From Bactrocera neohumeralis (lineage: Eukaryota > Arthropoda > Insecta > Diptera > Tephritidae): a DNA stretch of 64,000 nt. The translations under genes were made by a program, and so were the position numbers. Within the stretch, counting starts at the first letter, position 1, and each line of letters opens with the position of its first letter. Shown piece after piece: positions 23,381 to 35,284 of the stretch. The notes beneath the pieces were generated by a model. The model was not told the origin of the DNA, ran no database searches, and was given only the letters and a program-made list of their open reading frames with translations. The stretch spans positions 72,683,865 to 72,747,864 of the forward strand of contig NC_065921.1 in NCBI RefSeq assembly GCF_024586455.1, in the 5' to 3' direction.

Positions 23381-24559
23381 ACTTAAGAAATAATTTTGTT
23401 TTTATTAATATTTTAACATAATATGCACCACAATTAATTTACTAAAGTGTTTTATTCAATACCTCATATACAATAAATGTTACTCATACGCCCCAGCACA
23501 CTCATTTATCCACGCATTGCATTGAAACAAGCCACAAATTGCAGCATCAATATACCCAATAGCCGTGAACTTCCTTGTATATACACATAGATACACTACT
23601 TGAGCACCAAAACTGCTGTCAGTATCCTGCGCCTCTACATGCACAGCGCGTCATATACAAACACACATATTTACTTACAAATTATGCTCGCGAGATTATT
23701 TATTATGCTACTGCATTATTCATAAGCAACTCGTGTAGCAGCTGTAGTACGTATGCGAGTACCTTGCACAAGTGCAAGTACATACATATGCATATTTAGT
23801 AGAATTCGCTGGAATAGACGTGAACTAGGCGCTTATTAGAGCATGTGACAGCAGCATAGAGACGTGCTCGAGTATGAATAACGCAGAGAACTCAAGTGTA
23901 AATGGCATATCTATGTATATGTAATACATACATACATACATATATGTATATTTTTATATATAAACAAAATTTTTATATATATACAAACATACATTCATAA
24001 ATATATACACAGCCGTTTGACTTGTTTAAACAAATATCAGAGAACGCCGTGAAATTTCAGCGCTTCAAATTTCAAATAGGCATATAAGCACACATACTCA
24101 CAAAGGCAAGGCCTACCGAAAAGCAGGCTCTAGCCAAACTTTCAACTTAAAAATGTAGTGCAAGTGTAACTTTGACAAACCGCAGAGCGCCACACCAGCT
24201 GTCGTAGGACACATTTCGGTGCCCCTACTTGCTTTGTATGCGCTCTGTCGTCTCACCGCACGTTGGCAAACTTAATGAGTGTAATAATTCTCGAGTGGTT
24301 ATTCAAAAATAAGACTACAAGAAATCTTAGATCTCAAAAAAGTTATGCGCCAAAGTTTCAGTTCACAAATTTTCTGAGTGTCAACGTGGAAAACTCCTGC
24401 CAACAGGCTTGCTGGGACCAAGTGCTGGCTACTAATGAGTATAGCAAAAGTTGGTTGTACGTCGGCGCTCTTTGCATGATTTTGTTATGAGAAAGAAAAA
24501 GGTTTTTTTTTTTATAAAGTGTTGAAATATACACATTACCAATTATTATAATTTTATTG
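23381..24559. other. Unassigned, with TA/CATA microsatellite
   Basis: A TACATA/TATATG simple repeat occupies about 23925-24005. No coding signal recognised elsewhere. Confidence 0.35.
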
Positions 24560-24599
24560 CCGAAAAGAATTTGGTTTGATAGAAAATACTGAAGGACAA

Positions 24600-24990
24600 G
24601 TTAAACAGATATTCGAACAGACAAGACCTGAATTTTGGTCGCTCATGGAGAGACCTTCAGTGCCCTCAGCGAATTCTAGTTTTTTCTGTTTCGGCGCATT
24701 TTCGGAGCATCACTTGGCTGATTGTTGGACAGTTTCGACGCCATAAACTCAACTTTAGTCACTAGTAATGATGCGATTGATGAATATAGCGTACAAATCT
24801 ATATTTTCAAGCATATCTTTTGGAATCTCTACTCGATGGCGCTTTCGCGAAAGATTCAGATTTTTTGATGCGAATTTATCATACCAATGACACGCTTCAT
24901 ACCCAACACAATTACCAAAATGTGTTGAGCCGATCTTTAAAAGATGTTGAGATCCTTTGCTTTCAAAACTGTTGCCAAAAAAATGGTCTT
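24600..24990 (-). pseudogene. Mariner-like transposase fragment
   Basis: Minus strand: VLGMKRV, LNLSRKRHRVEIPKDMLENI, FINRIITSD (first catalytic Asp), VYGVETVQQSA and ENAPKQKK. This is the middle of a mariner transposase. In-frame stops are visible. Its edge (24915-25030) is duplicated inside the adjacent array. Confidence 0.78.
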
Positions 24991-25015
24991 CATATAATTG
25001 AACATATTTTTGAGT

Positions 25016-25760
25016 AGCAGAGGGTTGCCACCTATTTAAAAAAACTAGCTCAATAACAGTTTACATATATGGCAGACGACTCACCTTTGTACGCATATAT
25101 TATATATAATTTATTAATCGTTAGAATTATGTTTTGAAGAGTTGCCACATGTTTCAATTTTTTAAATTAAAATTAATGCAATTTTAACGCATATATTTAA
25201 CTAAATTTAGTAACCCTTAGAATTATTTTTTTAAGTGTTGCCACATGTTCCAATTTTTAAAAATTAATAACCAAAAAAACAATAACCAATATGTGTTGAG
25301 CCGATCTTTAAAAGATGTTGAGATCGTTTGCTTTCACTCTGCTGCCAAAAAAATGGTTTTTATATAATTGAACATACTTTTGAGTAGCAGAGGGTTGCCA
25401 CCTATTTAAAAAAATTAGCTCAACAAAAATTTGTAAGGCAAACGACTTACCTTTGTACGCATATATTTAACTAAATTAAGTAACCGTTAGAATTACTTTT
25501 CAAAGAGTTGCCACATGTTTCAATTTTTTTAAATTAAAATTAATGCAATTTTACCTTTGGATGTATATATTTAACTAAATTGAGTAACCGTTAAAATTAT
25601 ATTTTGAAGAGTTGCCACATGTTTCAATTAAAAGAAATTAAAATGAATGCAATTTAAGTTATGTAAAAATACGGACATTAATACTCATACTATGAGCAAC
25701 TTTTGTCGAATATTTTTCTGATATATGGCAACTCTTTAAAATTGAAAATTAAAAAAAAAT
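25016..25760 (-). repeat. GTGGCAAC-core array, left (inverted) arm
   Basis: The core appears here as GTTGCCAC, in sentences such as AGAGGGTTGCCACC and GAGTTGCCACATGTTTCAATT, with ACCTTTGTACGCATATATT and AACCGTTAGAATTA between. Spacing is roughly 100-150 bp. It pairs with the right arm at 26800-28420. Confidence 0.85.
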
Positions 25761-26799
25761 GTTAAAATAAATTTTATATCGCATTTAAGGTTTAGACCCT
25801 TTTGTTAAAAAAAAATTTAGTTTGAATTGTGCTTCCCAGTGAGTACCAACTACAGACCATGCAACATCTCGCTGATTTTGATAATATTTTTAGAATTCTT
25901 AACTGCATAATTACTGTTAAATATGGCGTTCTGTGACCATTTTCCACTGTTCGGCCATAAGTTGGATAGTACTAGGGTTTAAGCCTTAATGTTTCATCAT
26001 TGTCATAGTATGTTCTGCGTTCTGTTTACACTTTAGCTAATTTCTGAACATAATATCTCAAGCTTAAGGTACTGACTTCTAGCATACCAAAAATAAGATA
26101 ATTTCTTTCGAGTATTAAACTACGAAATTCCGAACAAAAACAATTTTTATAATACTCGTATTACAGTGTAACTAACGGCATTAATTCATAGATGATGATT
26201 ATGCTTAGCCAAGCATAATGTGCCAGAAATCTTGATTACTGCATAATTTAGCTTATTATGTCCAATATTTGCGCATTTGTGCTTCATCGATTAAGAAATA
26301 AATTCCATTTGATAAATAAATGTCTAATTGCGTGAAAATCTATTATTAATTGAATAATAAATGAAGCGAAGATTTGGAGAATGAAATTTATTCATGCATA
26401 CTTATATAAACACATACAAATGTACATACATACACATATACAAATTAACAAAATTATAATTATAGAATTTGTTGGCGAAACTACGGTCGAAGCAACGCTT
26501 CAAAATGTGATTTTTAAATGAAATTCAAGAATTCTAATTAAGAAAATTAGATGATGTTTTAATAACTTTAAAATAATTTTATTTTTTGAAAATTTTTAGT
26601 TATGCTTACGAAACTTTTTGCAGAAAGGAGAAAACCAATTTTAGAATAAATTTTCATATATAAAGAATCTGCTTTCCAACGAAAGTATATATGGATGCAG
26701 TTTCTCTTTTATATACTAAGCCATATGTATGTATATGTACATGTATAACTGTAAGTAGATCCGACAGCATCAATATTTCAAATTTAAATTTTTTTAACA
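25761..26799. other. Centre between the two opposed GTGGCAAC arms
   Basis: AT-rich sequence without the core motif, any transposase motif or a long frame. If the structure is a foldback element, this is its loop; alternatively it is host DNA between two insertions. Confidence 0.4.
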
Positions 26800-28420
26800 A
26801 AAAGGTCAAAATTAAATTTGACATAAAATTTATTTAAAATTTATTTTTTTTTAATTTCTAATTTTAAAGAGTTGTCATTAGAAAAATATCCGACAAAAGT
26901 CGTGCATAGCATATTTTTACATAACTTGAATTTCATTCATTTTAATTTTTTAAAATTGAAACATGTGGCAACACTTCTAAAATAATTCTAACCGTTACTT
27001 TATTTGATTAAATATATGCGTACAGGGTTAAATCGTGTGCCTTATAAGCTGTTAATAAGCGAACTTCTTTAAATATGTGGCAACCCTCTGCCACCCACAA
27101 ATATTTTCAATTTTATAATTTTCTAAATATTTTCGCTGTTCTTTTTCAAAACTTTATTAATTCTTTATACAGGTGACAACATATTTAAAAAGAGTCTAAA
27201 AACTAAATTTGATATAAAGTAATTTTTTTATTTTTTTAATTTCCAATTTTAAACAGTTGCCATCCATCAAAAAAATATTCGACAAAAGTCGTACATAATA
27301 TGCGTTTTAATGTCTATATATTTACATAACTTAAATTGCATTAATTTTAATTTTTTTTAATTGAAACATGTGGCAACCCTTCGAAAAATAAATCCAGCTG
27401 TTACTTAATTTAATTTAATATATGCGTACAAGGATAAGTCGTCGACATCATCAGCTGTTATGGAGCTAAATTTTTTGAAAAGGTGGCAACTATTTGCTAC
27501 TCAAAAATTATTTTAATTGTATAATTTTCTAAATATTTGCAGTTATAGCTTCACCGTCGCTTTTCAAAACTTTATCAAATCTTCATAGAGGTGGCAACCC
27601 TCTGCCATCTAAAAATGTTTTGAATGTTAATCTTACTTAATACTTTTTCTTCAAAAAATAATTTTAATGTTTAATTAATTTAATTTAATATATGCGTACA
27701 AATGTCAGTCCTCTGCCTTATAAGCTGTTATTGTGCCAAATTTTTAAAAAAGTGGCAACCCTCTGCTACCCAAGAATAGTTTCAGTTAAATTAGTTTTTA
27801 AATATTCAGTTATAAAAAAAAACTTTAAAAATTTTTTCATTCAAGTGGCAACCCCCTGCTATCCAAATTTTTTTTAATTAATATCTATGCGTAATACTTT
27901 CCATTTGATATTCACATTATCGATTTTTAATTTTTTTTTAATTTTTTAAACACGTGGCAACACTCCACCAAGCAAAAATTTTATTTTATTATTTTTCAAT
28001 TTTAATTTAATTAAAAAGTGAAACAGGTGGCAACAATTCAAAAAAAAATTATTCCAAATAAACATAGTTAACTTAATTTAAAATACGAATATAATATTAA
28101 GTAAAAGCTGAAAGCTTTTATAGTGCTCAATTTTTAAAAGAGGTGGCAACCCTCTGTTATTCAAACATTTTTTTACTGATTATCTTTCCTAAAAATTTTC
28201 AGTTTGATACCCATATTATCGGTTTTGAATATTAAGTTAAAGCTTAAAGCCTTTAAAAGGTGTGGCAACTCTCGGTTATCCAAAATTACTTTAAATTATT
28301 ATCTTTCCTAAACATTTTCAGTTTGGTATCCATATTATCGGTTTTCATTACTTTTATTTTTTTAAATTCGAAGTGGTGGCAACTCTACAACCTTTTCTAT
28401 CATAAACCTCATGAATATGC
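26800..28420 (+). repeat. GTGGCAAC-core array, right arm
   Basis: Cores near 26965, 27076, 27368, 27484, 27591, 27753, 27846, 27953, 28028, 28144, 28262 and 28377, plus degenerate ones. 26830-27080 is an inverse match to 25020-25760, including GACAAAAGTCG, the ACATGTGGCAAC sentence and TATATGCGTACA. Farther out, units drift. Confidence 0.88.
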
Positions 28421-29139
28421 CACCAAAAAATCCAAAAAGTTAATCCAATCAGCTGCAGTATAATTATTCATTTTATAGGATATTCTCTTTTAGCATTTCA
28501 ACCTCTCACCACCCTTTGCTATTATCTCTATTTATAAAGCCTCAATGCCAGCTTTGAGCGTAATTTTATCCTGATTTTGTTGTTAAAGCCATTTGTGTAA
28601 AATTTAATTTGCAAACTGAACTTCCTATCCGCCACTGGCAGCCATTTTTATTGATTCTCCTGCTCATTACGCTTTGCCCACTCAGCTCATTATTTTTATT
28701 TTTGTGCTTTTTTCTCTTGCGATTTCCACAGTTAAGTTGTTTGTTCGACGTTTTCTTTTAGACAATTTCAATGGCAGAACTTTGTCGGCTCAATCAGTTG
28801 CTTTCAATGCTCTGCTGTGTGGAGATATAAGTGATTTCCTTTCAATCAATCCGCTCGTTTGGAAATTATTTTCCTGGCGATGTTATATTTATTTCTTTGT
28901 AATTTACTTTTGAGTTTTATAAGTTTGTCTGGTAATTTTTTCAGTTTCCGCCGCTTTAAGTTGTTCGTCTCTTAGCTCCAAGCTAAGTTTTATTTTGCTG
29001 AGAAATAAATAGATTTTCAATGAATTTTAGATAGGTTAAATATCTCAGCAATAGCTCTCAATGACCCGGATTGCCTATAAAAGTTTGGTGATAGAAAACG
29101 CTTTGATCGAGCTCATCGAGCGTTACTGGTGAACTGGTG
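28421..29139. other. Unassigned AT-rich stretch
   Basis: A 79-codon frame at 28674-28913 is hydrophobic, but nothing else suggests a gene. Confidence 0.3.
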
Positions 29140-29790
29140 TGTACCTTTGACTTCTTCTTCTTCCTTACTGGCGTAAACACCGCTTACGCGTTTTAGCCAA
29201 GTTAACAACAGCGCTCCAGTATTTTCTTCGCAAGGTGGCGCCAATTGGAGATTCCAAGCGAAGCCAGGTCCTTCCAACGGAGTAGAGGTCGCCCTCTTCT
29301 TTTGCTTCCTCCGGCGGGTACTGCGTCGAATACTTTCTGAGTTGGAGTGTTTTCGACCATTCGGAGCGGCATGACCTAGCCAGCGTAGCCTCTGTCTTTT
29401 AATTCGCTGAACTATGTCAATTTCGTCGTATATCTCGTACAGCTCATTGTTCCATCGAATATTCGCCGTGGCCAACGCGCAAAGGACCATAAATCTTTCG
29501 CAAAACCTTTGTTGAGTTTGATCTTTGATCGTCGAGAGAGAACTTTACTTCTTAATTGCCTACTCAGTCTGAAGTAGCACCTATTGGCAAAAGTTATTCT
29601 GCGTTGGATTTCGTGGCTGACATTGTGGGTGCTGTTAATACTGGTTCCAAGATAAACTTCATTAACGACTTCGAAGTTATGACTGTTGACAGTGACGTTG
29701 ATTTAGATAGAAAAAATCTAGAGACCTTAATTCATATGATCTTGGCGGTCGATGATGCCACCTTACCATAATTCTCACACAAGGTTAAAT
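29140..29790 (-). mobile_element. RTE-like LINE 3' end
   Basis: Minus strand: ITFANRCYF, SRQLRSKVLS, then DIVQRIKRQRLRWLGHA and a frame-shifted VFDAVPAGGSRR-type stretch. It ends with the family tail (CGGTGTTTACGCCAGTAAGGA then an AAG-rich run at 29144-29160). Confidence 0.8.
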
Positions 29791-30450
29791 TTTTGGAGTT
29801 GACTCACCACAATAGCGACAATTTTGTTTATTGACGTAGCCATTAAGCCAGATATAGGGCTCAACTGAGAAGATGATTTTTCGGATTTCAAAAATTTCTG
29901 GAGAATGTGAACTTGCATAATACTCATGGATAATTTACAAGCACTGCACCAAAGTGAAACGTGACATAATGGTAAACCTTACTGAACACACTAACAAAAT
30001 TTGTCAGAAATCCGTAAACAAACAAACCCGGGACGAGTTGTCAATACTATGTCATGTCATCCCTATTGGCAGAGGAGTTACATTGTTATATTCTCGCATT
30101 CATATACAATATTCATTAAGATTTTCTTAGGACGTTCGTTTTTTTGAAAAAATATTTAATCACCACCACAGCTATGCCCAGTTTCTTTACACTTTATACC
30201 ATTTCTGTATCCTTACATGCCTGTTTTCTGCTCGTTAAGTTTAAGTCCTGCTCCGTGTCCTTCATGTAGAAGAGAAAGCAGCAAGATAGCTTTACTTTAC
30301 TCCTACGGCTGAATTCATTGCAAGAAATGATGCGGTTATTTCGCTGAGTTGATGTTCCAGCTCTAGTTTTTTTATGCCAGTTTATACCAGTTATTGTTCG
30401 TTTCATCACAATTCAAAGGCGGCCATTAATGTGTCTACATTAAAATCCAC
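29791..30450. other. Unassigned sequence
   Basis: No gene or named repeat recognised. Confidence 0.25.
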
Positions 30451-30454
30451 GAAC

Positions 30455-31020
30455 AGGAAAGAAGAGGAAAGGAAAGTATAGGAATGGAAAGGAAAGATAA
30501 GAAAAGGAAAGGAAAGGAAAGGAAAGAAAAGGAAAGGAAAGGAAAAGGAAAGGAAAGGAAAGGAAAGGAAAGGAAAGGAAAGGAAAGGAAAGGAAAGGAA
30601 AGGAAAGGAAAGGAAAGGAAAGGAAAGGAAAGGAAAGGAAAGGAAAGGAAAGGAAAGGAAAGGAAAGGAAAGGAAAGGAAAGGAAAGGAAAGGAAAGGAA
30701 AGGAAAGGAAAGGAAAGGAAAGGAAAGGAAAGGAAAAAGAAAAGAAAGGAAAGGAAAGGAAAGGAAAGGAAAGGAAAGGAAAGGAAAGGGAAAGGAAAGG
30801 AAAGGAAAGGAAAGGAAAGGAAAGGAAAGGAAAGGAAAGGAAAGGAAAGGAAAGGAAAGGAAAGGAAAGGAAAGGAAAGGAAAGAAAAGGAAAGGAAAGG
30901 AAAGGAAAGGAAAGGAAAGGAAAGGAAAGGAAAGGAAAGGAAAGGAAAGGAAAGGAAAGGAAAGGAAAGGAAAGGAAAGGAAAGGAAAGGAAAGGAAAGG
31001 AAAGGAAAGGAAAGAAAATA
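30455..31020. repeat. (GGAAA)n pentanucleotide microsatellite
   Basis: More than 550 bp of almost pure GGAAA with rare interruptions (AAAAAGAAAAG near 30735, an extra G at 30789, one AAAGAAAAGG near 30883). Polypurine on the plus strand. Both strands stay open for well over 180 codons because the repeat never makes a stop. Confidence 0.98.
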
Positions 31021-32249
31021 AAAAGAAAATAAAATAAAGGACATCTCAGATTTTATTTCTACGCAGAACCCATACCTATATTCCATCAGACTGAAAAACA
31101 GCATCGTAATATTTATATTGCTTTTGTAAAATCATTTCAGTTATGATTTCAGTCGCCTGAAGACACATTTTACTTAGGTCGAGAAAGAATAGTTTTTATA
31201 AAAATATATTCTAATCAATTAGTTAAACAAAAATGAATTCAAACGTGGTATTTCTTCGATAAGAAGTTATCATTTTGTTCTCTACTTCAACTTGACAATT
31301 TATTCGGGGTAATGTTAACCAATTCTACGCAAAATGCATGCACCTTCAAAGGAGCACGGACTTTGTGAATACAAAATTTCGAAATGAAAATGAAAATTCC
31401 TTCATAAAGAATTTAAATGAAGATTTGGTCGTTAAGACCGTGCTAGATTGCTCTGAGAGCATAGCAAAACTAGAATTTTTTAAAAACTCGCAGCAATTCA
31501 GGAATAAAATGTGCAAGTAATTTTGTACTCGTACTAGTACAAGGTTGCAGCTAAGCTTTGGGTTTGTTAGTTAAGTCGCTGCGAGTGGCGAATTTGTGTA
31601 GTAGTGCCATAACAGCTAACAACCTTGTAGGAAAATACTTATTTGAAGTCATAGGAAATAGCAATCAGAAGATTGAATATGATAAGATATGGAAATTCTT
31701 TCCACATCTAAACTGGATCATAGATCATAAAAAGTTTTGAACAAAGCTAAATTAAATTAAATAATTTTCATCAATTAATATTAGAACTTTTCCTGCAGGT
31801 TTCTCCATATATAAAATGGTAATTTCGTTTCAGTTTGCATGAGATCTGCTGCACCTGTATTTACATATTAGAAGAGGACACGCAGACTTATTGGAGCGCA
31901 TATAAACTGCTGAATTTATTTTGTGCGCTCCGAGCTGCGACTAATTGCAGTTTAACAAGCATACATGGATATTTCTGTAGTTATATAACAGCTGTTAACA
32001 CAAAAAGAAAAAATGAAATTCAGAAACGAAAATGTAAGACTTCGCTTGATCTATAATACAGGTCAAAGAGAAGAGTAAAGCATTTTTGGATTAACAGCAG
32101 TGAAGCTATGAAGCCATATATTAGACTCAAGTGTGAATAATATTTTATTTAAAATGTGAGAAATATTTACTATATATATATACCTATTCTCGCGGCTGGA
32201 GGTTAAAAATATCATTTCTATAGCTCTATATGTTTGATATGTTAGGGTT
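31021..32249. other. Unassigned sequence
   Basis: Only short frames (about 60 codons) without recognisable products. Confidence 0.3.
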
Positions 32250-33180
32250 TAGTCTGGATAAGTAAGAGTTTAACCTGCGACAGTATCCAGAACGAAGCTG
32301 CGCAAGGGTTACTCTCGTTTCTCGCAGCAACTCGAGCTCTTCATCTGCAATGGGTGGTGGTTTGACTCCAAGTACGCGTTTCACTGAGAGGGAGTCAGCG
32401 AAGGTGTTAATGACTCCACCGTGAATGGCGGTCTGTCCATGTCTGCAGTTAGTTGCGTCCGAAGTCTAGTTGGCATAATGTTTTATGTCGTCGACGTAGT
32501 TAAGGATAGACCTATTGATGCTTCTAGGAGGCGGCTCCGCTCCAAGCAGGTGAAAGGAATTATTTCCGCAAAAGCACTCCTCAAGGTATTCGATGGAAGA
32601 CATCAAGAGACATCCTCTTGTAGTCCGGAGTGCAGTGTTTTGACATGTATGTAGCTTGACTTCATTCAGGACCGCCTTGTATGTTGCCAACAACGTCTCT
32701 TTGTCTTATCCCTATCTGCTGCCGGCTAGCGACTTTTGATTTTGTTGCGGCTTTGTACTTTGGCAATAATCGGGTTTTATGAAAAGTGAAGGAGCACAGG
32801 CTGTCGAAAGTCACACCTAAACTATTAGGGTTATTGACAGTTGGAATCTTAACGCCATCGACTGCAGGATTAAAGTCAAGTATGTACTCCTTCGCCCAGT
32901 TTGTAAATATAGAGAGCTCTGGCTTGTCTCGGTCTCCTATATATACCGCATGACCCACCGGAGCGCGTCCAACAAGCAGAACCTATAAGTTCATCAGGAA
33001 TACAAATTAGAACTTCGAAGCTTTGATCAGCACTTGCAACCGCGTCCATAAAATATTCGATTTTATCCGCGTGCGAGGCTGATAAGTGTGTCAGGTCTTT
33101 AGCTCTGTCTGTTGGACTACTCTTGAGAGCTGTTGTCCTCTGAAAACTCAAAAAGTGAGAGGGAGGGCTCCAGTTGGTCA
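32250..33180 (-). mobile_element. Jockey-type LINE, C-terminal end of ORF2 (decayed)
   Basis: Minus strand: LKLYTNWA-like, DGVKIPTVNNPNSLGVTFDS (post-YADD thumb motif), TYKAVLNEV and QNTALRTTRGCLLMSSIEYL, AEPPPRSINRSIL, then KRVLGVKPPPI and RVTLAQLRSGYCR at the very end. This order is typical of Jockey-clade elements. Frames shift several times, and the YADD box is not preserved. Confidence 0.82.
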
Positions 33181-33184
33181 TCAG

Positions 33185-33860
33185 AGCTGACTGAGATCAG
33201 GTTTTCGAGCAGAAGACTTTTCGACAAAGCCCGTATAAGTGGAGCTGATTGAGATCAAGTCGAGTAGAAGACTTTTCAACAAAGTTCGTAGAACTGGCTA
33301 TAGAGACAAGGTATGCTGTATAAGGCGGAACTGGCTAATTAGTAGTCCGCCAAAAGAGCCTCATGGAGAGCATTCTGTGGAAGTGTAGAAGGCTGTTATG
33401 AGCCTTCACGGACTTCACTGTGGTATCTATGAAATGCTGATGGTGGATGGATCGTGAGTAGTGAAGTGTGGTTAAAGCTGGGATGCCCACTTTCTGTTTA
33501 ACATTTCGGCCGCCAATAATGCTCGATGGGTTATTCGTCTAGTGGAGGGCAATTGAAAAGGCTTTACCTGCTAAGAAGCTTGAACATGTGCTAAGAGCGG
33601 CTTTCACCGCCATTTCCGGTGCACTTCGAACTACACCAATAAAGTAATTAGTGATATTTTACACACCCATGAACATTGTCGGCAGCTGCATTACTGCGAA
33701 GTGCGCTCTAAGGCTCAAGGAAGCTGTGGATCGGTTGAAGCTAGGAATGTATGTATAGGAGGGGAGGTTTTCTTTAAAGAGTTCTCCTAACAAATTGATG
33801 ATAGCCTCAAAGCGCTTAGTCGATTTGTAAGATCGTACCATCGTTTATATAGGGGTTCTA
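33185..33860 (+). mobile_element. LINE reverse transcriptase fragment, I/R1/LOA-like
   Basis: Plus strand, across several frames: ASWRAFCGSVEG, the KKLEHVLRAAFTAISGALRTT-type block at about 33565-33640, and KCALRLKEAVDRLK. This corresponds to the C-terminal domain after RT. It sits head-on against the minus-strand Jockey fragment at 33180. Confidence 0.65.
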
Positions 33861-35284
33861 AGTACCACAATGGATCGCCGTTCAAAACTGTCCTAGTAAG
33901 ATCCCAATTCGGATCGTCTGTCTTATAACTACGGTTTGTAAGTTTATTGTTGAAAGTATGTTAAGTACTGCGTGGACAATTCTACGCACCTAAATTTCCT
34001 ATTAAACATTCAAAAAGACTTTTTTGGTATGACAGCATTGAATTTTGAAAGAATTTACGCGCAACTGCATTGTATGCCAAACAGGCGGCAACCCTATTTG
34101 CACACATGTAAGCAAAAGGCAACGTAATTTTTTATTTACTCGGCAAATATGCAAACCAAATTAGTTTTCTATGTACCTAAGTAGCAGCAGCTGTGTCGTG
34201 TGTATTAAGGAGCTGGAGCGAGCCAACTGACGTGACACTTTTTGGCTTGACTGTAATTTGTAACTAGATTTGCACGAGTACATCACGGCATTACAACTGT
34301 CACATATTTCGTCAGCAGTCGCACCCTACCCAGCTGCATACCGGTCCACGCAAAAGGCTTGGTTTTAGTACACTTTTTTATTTTTTAATTTTTTTGGGAA
34401 GCAGCCTGCTTTAGTTAACCCCAGCCTAACTCAAGGCTTGAAGGGTTCCTGCGTCGCTCTATAATGCGCAATAAAAATTTAGCATTACTGCCAGGTGGGG
34501 AAAAAGGTAAATTTTAAATACACCAACACACATATGTGTTGCAGTCCCGAGTGCGGTGTTAAACAGCGTGTTACGTAAGGTCGACAAGCTGGTAATTGTT
34601 ATCCGGATAGTAGTGCCGTCAAGCTTGTAAAATGCAAAATTTCACAACTAGTTGACTTGTGTAGGAATATCTGAGTATTTAAATTTGGGTATTAGATTAC
34701 TTTATGTGTGTATGTATATACTATAAATATGTATTCTCCGGGCTTCAGCAGTACAGCCTCAGGTTATGTACACGTAAATATGTTTGAGCTTTTAAATATT
34801 TTGTTATTACTTTTCTCGCTTTATTTACAAATATGCTTTCCCTTTTTGTTTTTCATTTTAATATTCCCTTTTCGGCTCGTTTCAAATTTGCCGTCGGCAT
34901 ACGCACCAGGCTTTGCCGCTTGTCAAAGGTTGAAATTAAAATTTTATTAAGACAAAAGTGAACCCATAAACTGGTTTATGAAGAAAGGCAGGCAAATATT
35001 ATTGACTACCGAGTTATATTACATTTCACTCACACCAACACAAAAGTGCTTAAAATACTTGAAATTCTCAAAGCAGTCAGCGCAACACACTCAGAAATAA
35101 GAAGAGGAGTGAGATGTGCGTTACATTTATTAAATAAACTCTCGAATTTCGCACAAAAGCAGATATGATATAATTATATTTTTCTATTCTACTAGAAATA
35201 AAACGTATTACATAAATTTCCAAGGTTAGAAAAGGGATTCGATTATAAAAGGAGATACATTTCGCGTTTTCCGACTTCTGTTTA
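33861..35284. other. Unassigned intergenic sequence
   Basis: One isolated GCGGCAACCC sentence (34083) resembles the array core. Otherwise no features. Confidence 0.3.

Noticed and set aside
30406..31104. Long open frames on both strands (182 and 232 codons)
   Set aside because: They are translations of the GGAAA microsatellite (repeating Lys/Gly/Glu/Arg or Phe/Leu/Ser/Pro) and exist only because the pentamer makes no stop codon.
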